DNA of 64,000 nucleotides from Oribacterium sp. P6A1 (GTDB taxonomy: Bacteria > Bacillota > Clostridia > Lachnospirales > Lachnospiraceae). Both the position numbers and the translations under genes were made by a program. A model generated the notes under the pieces. The model saw only the letters and a list, made by a program, of their open reading frames with translations. It had not been told where the DNA came from and did not search any database. Each line of letters begins with the position of its first letter. Within the stretch, counting starts at the first letter, position 1. The DNA lies in assembly GCF_000702885.1 (NCBI RefSeq), contig NZ_JNKO01000002.1, positions 248,001 through 312,000 of the forward strand, in the 5' to 3' direction. Below, piece by piece: positions 44,100 through 54,600 of the stretch.

Positions 44100-44198
44100 A
44101 ATGGTACGATCTTATGTTTTTGAAGTGTTGGACTATAATGTACACATATTTAAGTGCAGGTGATGGTTTTCATTTGCGGATTTTAAGGGAGCAGAATC

Positions 44199-44627
44199 AT
44201 GGATTACAGAGTATTTGGAAAGCAGATAGTTTTGCGTGTGGACCGCGGTGAGGAGGTTATGGAGACCATAGGTATGCTTTGCGAGAAGGAAGGCATCAGA
44301 CTTGGGTCTATCGTGGGTCTCGGGGCAGCGGATCATCTGGTTATGGGGCTTTATGATGTGGAGAAGCAGGAGTTCAGCGAGATAAAGCTGGATAAGCCGC
44401 TAGAGATTACTTCAATCGTGGGAAACATCACTGAGATGGATGGAAAGCCCTATCTTCATATTCATGTCAATGCTTCTGACGCGGAGGGGCATGCCTACGG
44501 CGGTCATCTTAAGGCTGTGCGCATCAGCGGAACCTCAGAGATTTTCATCACTGTCATCGACGGACATGTGGGAAGAGAGAAGGACAGCATAACAAACACC
44601 GGACTTAATCTTTTTAAGTTTGACTGA
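44199..44627 (+). CDS. PPC domain (DUF296) protein
   Basis: A 142-residue single-domain protein of the PPC/DUF296 family, known from plant AT-hook proteins and as stand-alone bacterial trimers of unknown function. The signature histidines and glycines lie in HIHVNASDAEGHAYGGHL (residues ~87-104), a possible metal site, with GIRLGSIVGLGAADHL before it. There is no AT-hook, so DNA binding is not expected from sequence. ATG 44199 follows AAGGGAGCAGAATC. It sits between garR and the glycerate kinase gene with gaps of 99 and 135 bases, so a role in glycerate or tartronate metabolism is inferred from context only. Confidence 0.88.
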   Translation: MDYRVFGKQIVLRVDRGEEVMETIGMLCEKEGIRLGSIVGLGAADHLVMGLYDVEKQEFSEIKLDKPLEITSIVGNITEMDGKPYLHIHVNASDAEGHAYGGHLKAVRISGTSEIFITVIDGHVGREKDSITNTGLNLFKFD

Positions 44628-44762
44628 TTACGGATAGATAGTATTTCTATATATACGGTGGAACAGAATTCACATGATTTTTTAATTTGCGGATGTTGGA
44701 TATAAGCATTCGCATTTCTTTTATAAAAACCAGGCAGCAGGAGCTGCAAAGGAGAAATACAG

Positions 44763-45905
44763 ATGAAATTACTTTTTGCATCAGATTCCTTTAAGGGGAC
44801 CATATCCAGCGACCAGACCATCGAACTTCTTACAAAGGCAGCTCATGAGGTATTCGGAGAGTGCGAGACAGGGGGGGTGCCTGTTGCTGATGGTGGTGAA
44901 GGCACCACAGAGGCAGTGGTAAAGGCAAGAAAGGGTGAGATGGTCTATGTTGATGTTCATGGTCCTCTCATGGAGACAGAGCATGGCTTCTACGGTAAAC
45001 TGTCTGATACTGAAGCTGTACTTGAGATGGCTGCGGCGTCCGGAATTCCTATGGTTCCCATGGAGAAAAGAAATCCCCTTCATACCACAACCTACGGTAC
45101 AGGTGAACTCTTAAAGGCCGCTCTTGATGCAGGGTTTAAGGAGATTGCCATCGCCATCGGCGGTTCAGCAACCAATGACGGCGGAATGGGCTTTGCCAGA
45201 GCATTAGGGATCAGGTTCCTTGACGAGGACGGCAATGTTCTTTCTGGAAAGGGAAGTGAGCTTTCAAAGGTTCATCACATTGATATGACGGGACTTGATC
45301 CTGCCGTAAAGAATGCTCATTTTACGGTAATGTGTGATGTCACAAATCCTCTTTGCGGTCCTGACGGAGCAACTTTCACCTTCGGTAAGCAGAAGGGTGG
45401 TACCCCGGAGATACTTGATGAACTTGAAAAGGGAATGCAGAACTATCGTGACGTGATCATAAAAGAATTCGGAATCAATCCTGACGAAATAAAGGGTTCC
45501 GGAGCAGCCGGCGGACTCGGCACAGCGCTTAAAGTATTTCTTGGAGCAGAGATGAAGTCAGGCATAGAAACAGTTCTTGATCTCATTGACTTCGATCAGC
45601 GTCTTAGGGATGTTGACCTGGTTGTAACCGGAGAGGGCCGCACTGACTGGCAGTCCTGCTTCGGTAAGGTCATGCAGGGAGTCGGAGACCGTTCAAAGAG
45701 AAAGGGTGTTCCTGTAATTGCGCTCTGCGGCGGACTCGGGAAGGACTATGAAAAAATCTATGACCATGGCATCGATTCTATCATGACCACGGTTGACGGT
45801 CCCATGACACTTAAGGATGCTCTCGATAATGCAGAGGAGCTCTATTATAAGGGAGCTGTCCGCATGTTCAGATTCATTAAGGCCGGAATGAAAGTTAAGG
45901 CATAA
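44763..45905 (+). CDS. glxK: Glycerate kinase (GlxK/GarK family)
   Basis: A 380-residue ATP-dependent kinase that phosphorylates D-glycerate, in this class mostly to 2-phosphoglycerate. Family signatures are LLFASDSFKGTISSDQTIEL, GGVPVADGGEGTTEAVV, IAIGGSATNDGGMGFARALG, GAAGGLGTALKVFLGAEMKS and VVTGEGRTDWQSCFGKVMQG. ATG follows AAAGGAGAAATACAG. A weak hairpin (GCGGATG/CATTCGC, 44689-44713) lies before it and GCAGC/GCTGC (44734-44747) next to the ribosome binding site. Together with garR it links tartronate semialdehyde to glycolysis. A bidirectional terminator follows. Confidence 0.94.
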   Translation: MKLLFASDSFKGTISSDQTIELLTKAAHEVFGECETGGVPVADGGEGTTEAVVKARKGEMVYVDVHGPLMETEHGFYGKLSDTEAVLEMAAASGIPMVPMEKRNPLHTTTYGTGELLKAALDAGFKEIAIAIGGSATNDGGMGFARALGIRFLDEDGNVLSGKGSELSKVHHIDMTGLDPAVKNAHFTVMCDVTNPLCGPDGATFTFGKQKGGTPEILDELEKGMQNYRDVIIKEFGINPDEIKGSGAAGGLGTALKVFLGAEMKSGIETVLDLIDFDQRLRDVDLVVTGEGRTDWQSCFGKVMQGVGDRSKRKGVPVIALCGGLGKDYEKIYDHGIDSIMTTVDGPMTLKDALDNAEELYYKGAVRMFRFIKAGMKVKA

Positions 45906-45976
45906 CAGAATAAAGAAATAAGCGGAAAAATGAAGCAAATTATTCTTACGAAAATCATGAATAGCTAATGTATATG

Positions 45977-46020
45977 AAAAAGGTTCAAATCATGTGCCGG
46001 AACAATGATTTGAACCTTTT
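45977..46020. terminator. Bidirectional terminator of glxK and manA
   Basis: AAAAGGTTCAAATCAT and ATGATTTGAACCTTTT form a perfect 16-bp stem with an 11-base loop between convergent genes. Confidence 0.95.
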
Positions 46021-46037
46021 AATTTCGTATGTAAAAG

Positions 46038-47084
46038 TCAGATATGTGATGTAATGATGGTCATATCGCCTTCGAAATGAAGCTCTCCGTAATTATATGG
46101 AGCGATGAAATTGTCACCTGAGCTTATCGGGATTCCATCAACAGTTCCGGAGCCTTCCAGAACATCCACTATCAGGAAGGAATGGTTTTGAATCAAGCTG
46201 AACCTATCCTTCACAAGATACTTGTCCACTGAAAAATATCTGCACTGCAAAAGTCCGGTGTGGGTCTCCCCCTGATACGTGGAGGCGTCATGAGAAGATA
46301 CCGCGGAAGCCGGGGCTGAAGCCTTTTCATAGGAAGGATAGTTTATGACATCAATGGCCTTATCGATATGGAGCTCTCTCGGTTTTCCGTTCTGAAGGCG
46401 GTCATAATCATAAAGCCTGTATGTGAGATCGCAGTTCTGCTGGATCTCAAGAAGGAGCGTGCCCTTACGGATGGCATGAACAGTACCTGAAGGGATATAG
46501 AAAAAATCACCCTTATGGATAGGTATGACACGAAGGAGCTTATCCCATTCCCCGTTCATGATCATTTCCCGGAGTTCCTCTTTGTTCTTTGCGTGATGTC
46601 CGATGATAATGTCTGCGCCCTCATCACAGTCAGCGATATACCAGCATTCTGTTTTACCGCTGCCACCATTCTCATGAAGGTAAGCATAGTCATCATCAGG
46701 GTGAACCTGTATGGAAAGGTTGTCTTTTGCATAAATGAGCTTAACAAGAAGCGGGAAGCTGTCGTATTTAGTGAGCTTATGATTTTTGTCTAAACAGGAA
46801 GGGTGCTGATCTTTGTATGATCCATTTTCCGGAGCTTCCGGGTTCATATCAGACTTATCAAGTCCGAAGAGCGCAGGCTGGTTTTTCCATAATTCCGAAA
46901 GAGTCATACCCTTAAAGCGGCCGTCCCGTACACAGCTTTCACCGTTACGGTTCGCACTTACGACCCAGGCTTCTCCGACTGTTTCACTATCTGATTTATA
47001 TCCATACTTTTCCTGGAGTCTGGTTCCGCCCCAGAGGACTTCCTTGAGAAAAGGAGTCATGAAAAGTAATTCATTATTATACAT
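46038..47084 (-). CDS. manA: Mannose-6-phosphate isomerase, class I
   Basis: Zinc-dependent aldose-ketose isomerase linking mannose-6-phosphate and fructose-6-phosphate; 348 residues, the short Firmicutes type. Zinc ligands lie in LSIQVHPDDDYAYLHENG (Gln and His), GKTECWYIAD (Glu) and PSGTVHAIRKG (His). An extended region near residues 65-85 (PENGSYKDQHPSCLDKNH) is longer than in Bacillus ManA. ATG 47084 follows AAAGGAAAATCAT on its strand; an upstream frame start at 47117 has no site. Promoter at 47129-47157. Monocistronic. Confidence 0.94.
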   Translation of the reverse strand: MYNNELLFMTPFLKEVLWGGTRLQEKYGYKSDSETVGEAWVVSANRNGESCVRDGRFKGMTLSELWKNQPALFGLDKSDMNPEAPENGSYKDQHPSCLDKNHKLTKYDSFPLLVKLIYAKDNLSIQVHPDDDYAYLHENGGSGKTECWYIADCDEGADIIIGHHAKNKEELREMIMNGEWDKLLRVIPIHKGDFFYIPSGTVHAIRKGTLLLEIQQNCDLTYRLYDYDRLQNGKPRELHIDKAIDVINYPSYEKASAPASAVSSHDASTYQGETHTGLLQCRYFSVDKYLVKDRFSLIQNHSFLIVDVLEGSGTVDGIPISSGDNFIAPYNYGELHFEGDMTIITSHI

Positions 47085-47128
47085 ATGATTTTCCTTTAAA
47101 TTAGTTTTATAGGACAAAAGTACATTAC

Positions 47129-47157
47129 ATTATATTAGAAAGTAATGGATATAACAA
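47129..47157 (-). promoter_or_regulatory. Promoter of manA
   Basis: On the minus strand TTGTTA (47157-47152), 17 bases, TATAAT (47134-47129). Confidence 0.8.
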
Positions 47158-47160
47158 TAA

Positions 47161-47197
47161 AAAAGAAGCAGAACCTTTATGGAAGCTGCTTCTTTTT
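47161..47197 (-). terminator. Terminator of the ECF S-component gene
   Basis: GAAGCAG and CTGCTTC arms with T-runs on both sides; on the minus strand it ends the transcript from 47827-47246 and directly abuts the manA promoter. Confidence 0.85.
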
Positions 47198-47245
47198 TCT
47201 GCCCGATTTCAAAACCGGCTGCTTCAGGATTATAAGATAATATAA

Positions 47246-47827
47246 TTAATTTGCCAGCTTCAGGAAGAATCCTGACTGCTTAAGCGCCGGTCTCAGTGCT
47301 GTGTAAACTACAGTTGAAACAATGAGAGAAATCACGGCATTGATTATGGTGGATACAAAGTTTATTTTAAGTGAAAGCTCAGCAGCTGGTTTTCCGAGTA
47401 TGAGGATCTTGTACCAGTAACCGATGATAGGGTCGGCAAAAATGTTGAAGGTAAGACCTGCGGCAGCGGCGAGGATGGCAAAGCGAAGGACATGCTTCGG
47501 ATCATCGCTTGTAGTTATGTGACCTATTTTATGGGCAACAAAACCTGTAATCAGACCAATTATGGTCTTGCAGATAAGGGTCTTTGGAACAAGAGGGGCA
47601 TATACAGGATCAAAGAAATCGCCGATGCTCATTCCGATGGCACCTGCGATTCCCCCAAGAGGGCCGCCGATTATAAATGAAGCAAGAACTACAACGGCAT
47701 TGCCGAGATGGATGGATGTCATATCTCCCGCTACAGGGATCTTTATCTGTAAGAAAGTAAAAACTGTATAGGACAGGGCTGCAAACAGAGCAGCAAGTGA
47801 AAGCTTGTAGGTTTTAGACTGATTCAT
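47246..47827 (-). CDS. ECF transporter S component
   Basis: A 193-residue membrane protein with about six hydrophobic segments, matching the substrate-binding S component of energy-coupling factor vitamin transporters (COG4720/PF07155-like). The signature is TSIHLGNAVVVLASFIIGG, then PLGGIAGAIGMSIGDFFDPV, and the N-terminal ALFAALSYTVFTF motif, which contacts the shared EcfT subunit. The substrate is unknown; relatives are predicted to carry pyridoxine, hydroxymethylpyrimidine or similar small vitamins. No EcfA/T genes are here, so it must use a module encoded elsewhere. ATG follows GGGGAGGAACAAATC. I see no TPP, preQ1, folate or other riboswitch in the upstream sequence. Confidence 0.85.
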   Translation of the reverse strand: MNQSKTYKLSLAALFAALSYTVFTFLQIKIPVAGDMTSIHLGNAVVVLASFIIGGPLGGIAGAIGMSIGDFFDPVYAPLVPKTLICKTIIGLITGFVAHKIGHITTSDDPKHVLRFAILAAAAGLTFNIFADPIIGYWYKILILGKPAAELSLKINFVSTIINAVISLIVSTVVYTALRPALKQSGFFLKLAN

Positions 47828-48228
47828 GATTTGTTCCTCCCCAACCAGATGTATAATATTTTTTTTATGCCATGAGGCGAAGCTCCAAAGGGCAAATACC
47901 GGATACCCGGGATAACGTCTCTGTCATATTTTTGTTGTATTGGATTATAGGGAACTGCTGGAGATGTTTAAATTACCAGTTTTTGAAAATATTATATGAC
48001 CAGATCGGGATGCTGATCTGTTTGAAGGATTGCTTCAGTGCTAACATGAGGCCGGATGGGGTATAATGGCACAAGGAACGCGTTTTGTGGCAGGCCGAAG
48101 GACCTGTCATGCAGCGTCAGCCCTTCGCGAAGCGAATACAAATGAGATGACGTTCCCATAGAGCGAAAAGCGCGAAGCGGTCCGATATCGTCTTTTTACA
48201 CTTACATCATAAATTCTGGAGTGATTAA
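47828..48228. other. Divergent intergenic region, ECF gene / addB
   Basis: No gene seen. The left part carries the leader of the minus-strand ECF gene with a short stem (TGCC...GGCA, around 47867-47893). An addB promoter -10 (TATAAT, 48062-48067) has no clear -35. The addB leader holds dispersed repeat copy B (48089-48137) and a purine-rich segment with repeated GCGAA units (48122-48178). Confidence 0.5.
48089..48137 (+). repeat. Dispersed repeat, copy B (addB leader)
   Basis: GGCAGGCC-GAA-GGACCTG stem-loop, then AGCGTCAGCCCTTCGC (48113-48128), matching copy A at 28765-28814 in the flanks but with a different paired stem. GCGTCA (48114 on) can also pair with TGACGT (near 48148). Confidence 0.5.
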
Positions 48229-51200
48229 ATGAGTCTTCAATTTGTTTTTGGCGCCGGAGGCGCCGGTAAAACAGAATATATTTTACAGTACTTTTTAAAG
48301 GAAGCGCCGAAGGATCTAGGGAAAAACTGGTTCCTGATAGTTCCGGAGCAGGACACCCTTGCCATGCAGAAGAGAATCACGGGGCATCTTTTCAACAAGG
48401 GAAACGGAATCCTGAACATTGATGTACTGAGCTTCAACAGACTGGCATACCGTGTATTTGAGGAGCTTGATATTCCCATTGGAAGTATGGCTATAATTGA
48501 TGACATGGGTAAAGTCATGATACTTCGGTCTGTAACTGAAAAGATAAAGGACAAACTTAAGCTTTATCAGAGAGAGCTTAATAAGACCGGATTCCTTGCT
48601 GAGCTTAAATCTCAGATTTCCGAGTTCTATCAGTACCGCATTACTCCGGAGATGGTGGATGCAGCAGCAGAGCATGCGGAATCCGTATACACCAAAAATA
48701 AGCTTCATGATCTGGCTCTTATTTTAGAGGGATTTCAGGATTACATGACAGAGCACGGATATCTCACACAGGAAGAGATACTGGACAAGCTTTACAGGAG
48801 TATGCCTGATTCTGAGCTCCTAAAGGGTGCTGTTGTTGCCTTTGACGGTTTCACCGGGTTTACACCGGTGCAGCTGGACATCATGGAAGAGATTCTTCCG
48901 ACCGCCAAAGAAACACTGGTAACACTGGATGTAAGCATTGACGCAAGGGAATCCATATATGATGAGCGGGGACCTGAGGATCTTTTCTATCTTTCGAGAC
49001 AGACCATAAAGAAGCTGACAAAGATAGCAGACCGGCTTAAAGTGGAGCTTATTCCCGAAATAGATGTGAACCGGTACGATGCCTGGACCGGAGAGGAGAG
49101 AGGAGCTGACAGACCGGCTTACAGATTTGATACGCCTCACGGACATGCTCTTGATGTAATAGAGAGAAGAATCTACAGATTCGGTGTGAAGGACGGTAAA
49201 ACAGAGGCGGGTTCGGCTCTCAGCATCTGGGAGGCTGCAGATCAGAGACAGGAAATAGAAGCCATAGCTTCAGAGATAGAAGAGCTGATACGAAGCGGAA
49301 GGATGAGATACAAAGATGTGGGCATCATCCTCACAAATCCCGAAAGCTACAGAGATATAGTGTATAAGGTGTTCTCGGAAGCGGGAATCCCTTATTTCTT
49401 TGATGACCCCGGAAGTCTTATGGATTCTCCCTATGCAGGGATCATGTGTTCCGCCCTGGAGGCAATAGATCAGAACTTCAGCTTTGATTCTGTCATAAGA
49501 TTTCTGAGAGCCTGTCCCAAGGAGAAGCCTTCGGAGGAGCATGAAATAGATGTCATGGACAATTACCTCCGAAAAACGGGTAAAAGGGGTATCACAAAGT
49601 ATGAAAATGTCTGGACCGAAAGAGACGGCAGTGAAAGTGAGATGGAGGCTCTCCGCAAGAAGCTGTTCAGTCCCGTTTTATCCCTTTATAAAAAAATCAA
49701 AAGCAGGGATACGGATGTTGCGGGTAAAGTTCAGGCCCTGAAGGACTTTATGACGGAATCCGGGGCGGAAAGCTATGTACTTATGCTTACGGAGAAGCTT
49801 AGAAAAGAGGGGGACCAGAATCGAGCGGAGTTCATAAAAGACAGTATATCGGCGGTTGATACGGTTCTTGATCAGATGTCAAAGCTTCTTTTTGATGCAG
49901 TTATTTCCGTAAGCGATTTTAAGGATATTCTTGAGGCAGGACTTGCAGAGGCTTCTGTCAGGGTCATACCTGCCACTATGGATCAGGTGGTGATTGGAGA
50001 CCTGACGAGATCCAGGTTTTCCAATCCTCTGGTATTTTTTGTTGCGGGAATTACTTCCACAGAGGTACCGAAGGCTGAGAGCGACCATAAGATAATTACA
50101 GACAGAGACAGGAAGCTGTTTTCTGAAATAGGAGCTGAGCTTGCTCCGGATCGCACCGAAGAAGCATTGATACAAAGATTCTACATATACAGGGCTCTTT
50201 TAAACCCGTCGGAGAGACTTGTTCTCAGCTATCCCATGAAGGGGAGAGACGGAAAGGGAGTAAAGCCTTCCGGACTTATAGGGGATATAAAGGATATGTT
50301 CTCTGATTTTAAGATAAAGAAATTAAGGCGGCTTAAGCCTAAGATCTTTACCCCGAAGGAAGCAGTACGTTTTATTGCATCGGAGCTTCCGGAAACAGTT
50401 GGTCAGCCCGTAACGGAGGGCTCTCTATATGAGAAGCTTGTAAGGCTCCTGAGGATTCTTTATGATGACGGAAATTTCAGAGAGAAGACTCTGGACCTGG
50501 TTTCTGCGGCCTTTTCACATTATGAGGATATGGATCTTAAGCCGGAAGTGGCGGAAATGCTGTACGGAGATATGATAAGCGGTTCCATTACACGGCTTGA
50601 AAGGTTCGGACAGTGCGCCTATGCCCATTTCCTTCAGTACGGACTCAGGTTAAGCGAAAGAGAGACCTTTGAGGTTCAGATGTTCGATATAGGAAATCTC
50701 TATCATTCTGCCATAGAGAAGAGCTTCAGAGATGTCTTTAACATGCATAAAAAGCTGGAGGAGCTAAGTCTAGAGGAGCTTAATGCTCTTGCTGAGAACA
50801 GTGTCAGAAATGTAGCGGAGACCTACAATTACGGTATGCTGTTTGATACTGCCAGAAACCGGTATCTTGTCCATAAGGCGGGGAGCATAACAAAGCTCAC
50901 TCTGTGGGCTCTTTCTGAGCAACTTAAGCATGGTGAATTCTATGTGGATGGAATGGAAAAGCAGTTTGATTATGTGAGAAACGGACTGAGGCTCAAGGGA
51001 AGGATAGACAGAGTAGACGTGGCAAGGGATGCTGATCATGTTTACGTGAAAATAATAGACTATAAGTCCGGTAAGACCTCGTTTGATCTTACAAAGGTCT
51101 ACAATGGTCTGCAGCTTCAGCTGGTTACCTATATGAGCTATGCCATGACAGATTACCGGAACAGGAATCAGAACAAGGAGATAATTCCTGCAGCAATGCT

Positions 51201-51684
51201 TTACTACAGGATACAGGATCCGGTGCTTGAGTACGAGGCTGAAAGGACCAGGGAGAATGCGGAAAGGGAGCTTCTTAAGGAACTTAAGGTAGACGGCCTT
51301 GTGAATTCGGAGCTCCAGATCGTAAAAAAGCTGGACAGGGATATAGTAAAGGATTCTGAGGTGCTCCCGGTTACCTTAAAGGGCGGTACCGTAGACCTCA
51401 GTAAAAAATATGTCGCTTCCACAAAGCAGTTTGAAGCTCTGGAAAAGTATGTTGACAAGCTCATGCAGCGCTTTGCGGGAGAGATAAAATGCGGAAGGAT
51501 CTCAGTGGATCCTATGGATTTCGGTAAGGACAGCACTGTATGTGACTACTGTCCTTATCACAGTGTATGTAAATTTGACAGACGTATCGAGGGATACAGA
51601 TACAGGAAACAGATTATGATGAAACCTGAAGAAATTTGGAAAGAAATAATGCCGGAGGAGTCTCAGGATGAAATGGACGGATGA
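48229..51684 (+). CDS. addB: ATP-dependent helicase/deoxyribonuclease subunit B
   Basis: AddB subunit of the AddAB double-strand-break end-processing enzyme, the Gram-positive RecBCD equivalent. The 1151-residue protein begins with the Walker A FGAGGAGKTEYIL (Lys14) and carries a RecB-type nuclease domain at the C-terminus (KIIDYKSGKTSFDLTKVY). An iron-sulfur cluster is expected from one cysteine in RFGQCAYAHFLQYGL and three in STVCDYCPYHSVCKFD, both present. Inactive helicase repeats and the Chi-recognition region lie between. ATG follows TTCTGGAGTGATTAA. addA overlaps its end by 17 bases. Confidence 0.96.
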   Translation: MSLQFVFGAGGAGKTEYILQYFLKEAPKDLGKNWFLIVPEQDTLAMQKRITGHLFNKGNGILNIDVLSFNRLAYRVFEELDIPIGSMAIIDDMGKVMILRSVTEKIKDKLKLYQRELNKTGFLAELKSQISEFYQYRITPEMVDAAAEHAESVYTKNKLHDLALILEGFQDYMTEHGYLTQEEILDKLYRSMPDSELLKGAVVAFDGFTGFTPVQLDIMEEILPTAKETLVTLDVSIDARESIYDERGPEDLFYLSRQTIKKLTKIADRLKVELIPEIDVNRYDAWTGEERGADRPAYRFDTPHGHALDVIERRIYRFGVKDGKTEAGSALSIWEAADQRQEIEAIASEIEELIRSGRMRYKDVGIILTNPESYRDIVYKVFSEAGIPYFFDDPGSLMDSPYAGIMCSALEAIDQNFSFDSVIRFLRACPKEKPSEEHEIDVMDNYLRKTGKRGITKYENVWTERDGSESEMEALRKKLFSPVLSLYKKIKSRDTDVAGKVQALKDFMTESGAESYVLMLTEKLRKEGDQNRAEFIKDSISAVDTVLDQMSKLLFDAVISVSDFKDILEAGLAEASVRVIPATMDQVVIGDLTRSRFSNPLVFFVAGITSTEVPKAESDHKIITDRDRKLFSEIGAELAPDRTEEALIQRFYIYRALLNPSERLVLSYPMKGRDGKGVKPSGLIGDIKDMFSDFKIKKLRRLKPKIFTPKEAVRFIASELPETVGQPVTEGSLYEKLVRLLRILYDDGNFREKTLDLVSAAFSHYEDMDLKPEVAEMLYGDMISGSITRLERFGQCAYAHFLQYGLRLSERETFEVQMFDIGNLYHSAIEKSFRDVFNMHKKLEELSLEELNALAENSVRNVAETYNYGMLFDTARNRYLVHKAGSITKLTLWALSEQLKHGEFYVDGMEKQFDYVRNGLRLKGRIDRVDVARDADHVYVKIIDYKSGKTSFDLTKVYNGLQLQLVTYMSYAMTDYRNRNQNKEIIPAAMLYYRIQDPVLEYEAERTRENAERELLKELKVDGLVNSELQIVKKLDRDIVKDSEVLPVTLKGGTVDLSKKYVASTKQFEALEKYVDKLMQRFAGEIKCGRISVDPMDFGKDSTVCDYCPYHSVCKFDRRIEGYRYRKQIMMKPEEIWKEIMPEESQDEMDG

Positions 51685-54600
51685 TCAGCAGAGGGTAATA
51701 GATCATAAAGAAGGAAATCTTCTGGTGGCAGCAGCGGCGGGCTCCGGTAAGACAGCGGTTCTTGTTGAGCATGTGATCTCAAGGATAATGGATAAGGAGG
51801 ATCCTCTGTCTCTTGACCAGATGGTCATTATGACCTTTACGGATGCGGCGGCCCAGGAGATGAGGGAAAGAATAAAGTCTGCCATAGACAAAAAACTTTC
51901 GGAGAATCCGTATGATGCAGGGCTTATAAGAGAGGCCGGAAATATTCAGAATGCCAATATCTCCACCATTGACTCCTTCTGCAAGAGGTTCATAACGGAA
52001 AACTATGCGGCCATAGATCTGGATCCCGGTTTCAGAATGGGTGACAGCGGAGAGCTGAAGCTGTTAAAAAGTGATGTGATCTCAGACCTTCTGGAGGAGC
52101 ATTATGCTGTACAGGAGGATGAGGATTTTTTGAATTTTGTGGATGCCTTTTCGGGAGGGAAGGGGGATTCTGGAATTGAGGAGCTTATTCTCAGACTTCA
52201 CGATTATGCCGAAGCGAGTCCCTGGCCCATGGAATATCTTGACAGATGTATAGACCGGAAGGACGGCGGCCGTAACTGGAAAAGATTTTATCTTAACCAG
52301 CTTAGAGCCAGGATAAGGGATGATGCCGAGAATATGGAATATGCATTATCCGTCTGTGAGGATCCCGACGGCCCGGAAGTTTATATAGACGAGTTCACCG
52401 CAAATCTAAATGCCATAGATGCTGTTTCGGAAGCTGATGATATAGAGAGCTTTGCGGCAGCAGTAAAGGCGGCAAAGGACAGCTTCGGAAGACTTAAGCC
52501 CTCAAAGGCAGAGCTTAAGGATAAGGCTAAGGATATAAGAGATGCGGTAAAAAAGGATCTTAAAACAATAGCCGAAAGTATAGTTATACCGGATAAAGAA
52601 ACAGAGGAAAGGATGGAGGCCGGTATAGAGTCCGGCATAAAAGTTCTTGTGAATCTGACCAGGGAGTTCATCGGAAGATTTCAGGACCAGAAGGCAAAAC
52701 GGCATATGCTGGATTTCGGGGATCTGGAGCATAAAGCCCTGGAGATCCTTTATACAGTGGATGAAAACGGGAAGAGATGCTTTTCACAGATTGCGGATGA
52801 TTATGCCAAAAGATACCGTGAGATACTGGTGGATGAATATCAGGATTCAAACTATGTACAGGAGGAGCTGATAGCTGCCCTTTCTTCCGAACGTTTCGGG
52901 AGACCTGATGTTTTTCAGGTGGGAGATGTCAAGCAGTCCATTTACAGCTTCAGACAGGCAAGACCGGATCTGTTTCTTGAGAAGTATAATGACGTGAATT
53001 ATCCGACCATAGAGTTGAGCAGGAATTTTCGAAGCAGAAATGAAGTCATAAGTGCTGCAAACGATGTGTTCAGTCGTGTCATGATCTCAGCTGTGGGAGG
53101 AATAGACTACACCGGGAAGGCGGCTCTTCATTATGGTTTTCCGGATGCGGAATACAGAGATGAACTTAAGCCTGAATATCTGACTGAGCTGCTTATCATG
53201 GAAAACAATAAGGAACTTTCCAGGGATCTCTTTGAAGGAGAGGAGCTTTTAAAGGAAGAAGCGGAAGCCCGTCTTATAGCCCACCGGATACATGAACTTC
53301 ATGACAGGCAGGAAAAGATTCCATACAGAGACATTGTCATACTGACACGTTCCCCGGGATCCTGGGCAGATACCATAGTTGATGTACTGAATGAAGAAGG
53401 GATACCTGCATACTGTACAAGCAATGAGGGATATTTCAATACTGTAGAGGTTGAGACGGTATTGAGCCTCCTGAATGTCATAGACAATCCTGAGCAGGAT
53501 ATACCCCTTGCAGCCATCATGCATTCCGACATCTATAAGTTTACAGATGAAGAGATGGCTGAGATCGTTAATGCAAGAGGTACTCTGAGACCGATAATTG
53601 AAGAGGAAGGTGATGGGGATTATGACTCTGATGAGGTATCCTGTGCAAGCATTTCCGGAGATTATGAAGATACCGGGGAGACGGCTCCGGAAACTTACGG
53701 AATATACAGCATATTTGATGAAGAGAAGGCGGGAAGCGGTGAGCCTCTAAGGGATGAGCTTGCTGATAAACTTCTTGGTTTTTACAGAGACATAGAGAAA
53801 TTCAGGCAGATGTCCCATTACCTGTCCATTCATGAGCTTCTTTACAGAATCTATGATGAGACGGGCTACTATAACTATGTAACTGCCATGCCGGCAGGAA
53901 GCAGAAGAAAAGCTAATCTTGATGCCCTGGTGGATATGGCGCTGTCCTTTGAGAAGACTTCCTATAAAGGCCTTTTTGACTATATAAGGTATATCGAGAA
54001 GCTGAAGAAGTATGATGATGATCAGGGGGAGGCCTCTGTTTATTCCGATCAGGACGACCTTGTGAGAGTCATGTCCATACATAAGTCCAAGGGTCTTCAG
54101 TTTCCGGTGGTGTTCCTGTCGGGTATGGGGCGTAAGTTCAATAAGCAGGATCTCAATTCGAAGATGCTTATAGACTCCGAATACGGTATAGGATGCAACT
54201 ACATTGATCTTGAGAATAAGGTTAAGATTCCGTCTCTCAAAAGAGCTGCAATTAAGGAAAAGCTTGAAACAGATCAGCTTGGGGAGGAACTTAGGGTTCT
54301 TTATGTAGGTATGACGAGAGCTGTTCATAAGCTGATACTTACGGCTGCTGTAAGTGATGCGGAAAAGCTTCTGGAAAAGTACAGCGATGGGGAAACCGGG
54401 TTAAGCAGTACTGCGGTCAGAAATGCTTCATGCTATCTTGACTGGATAGTTATGGCTGAAGGAAGGATGAAGCTTGAAGACAGCGGCAACAGAAACATTG
54501 ATAAACCCATAACTGTAAAGGTCTGCACCCTGGCTGACATAAAGAAGGGCGAGACTTGCAGGAATGAAAGTCTTAAGGAGCAGCATGAGGCTCTGATCCG

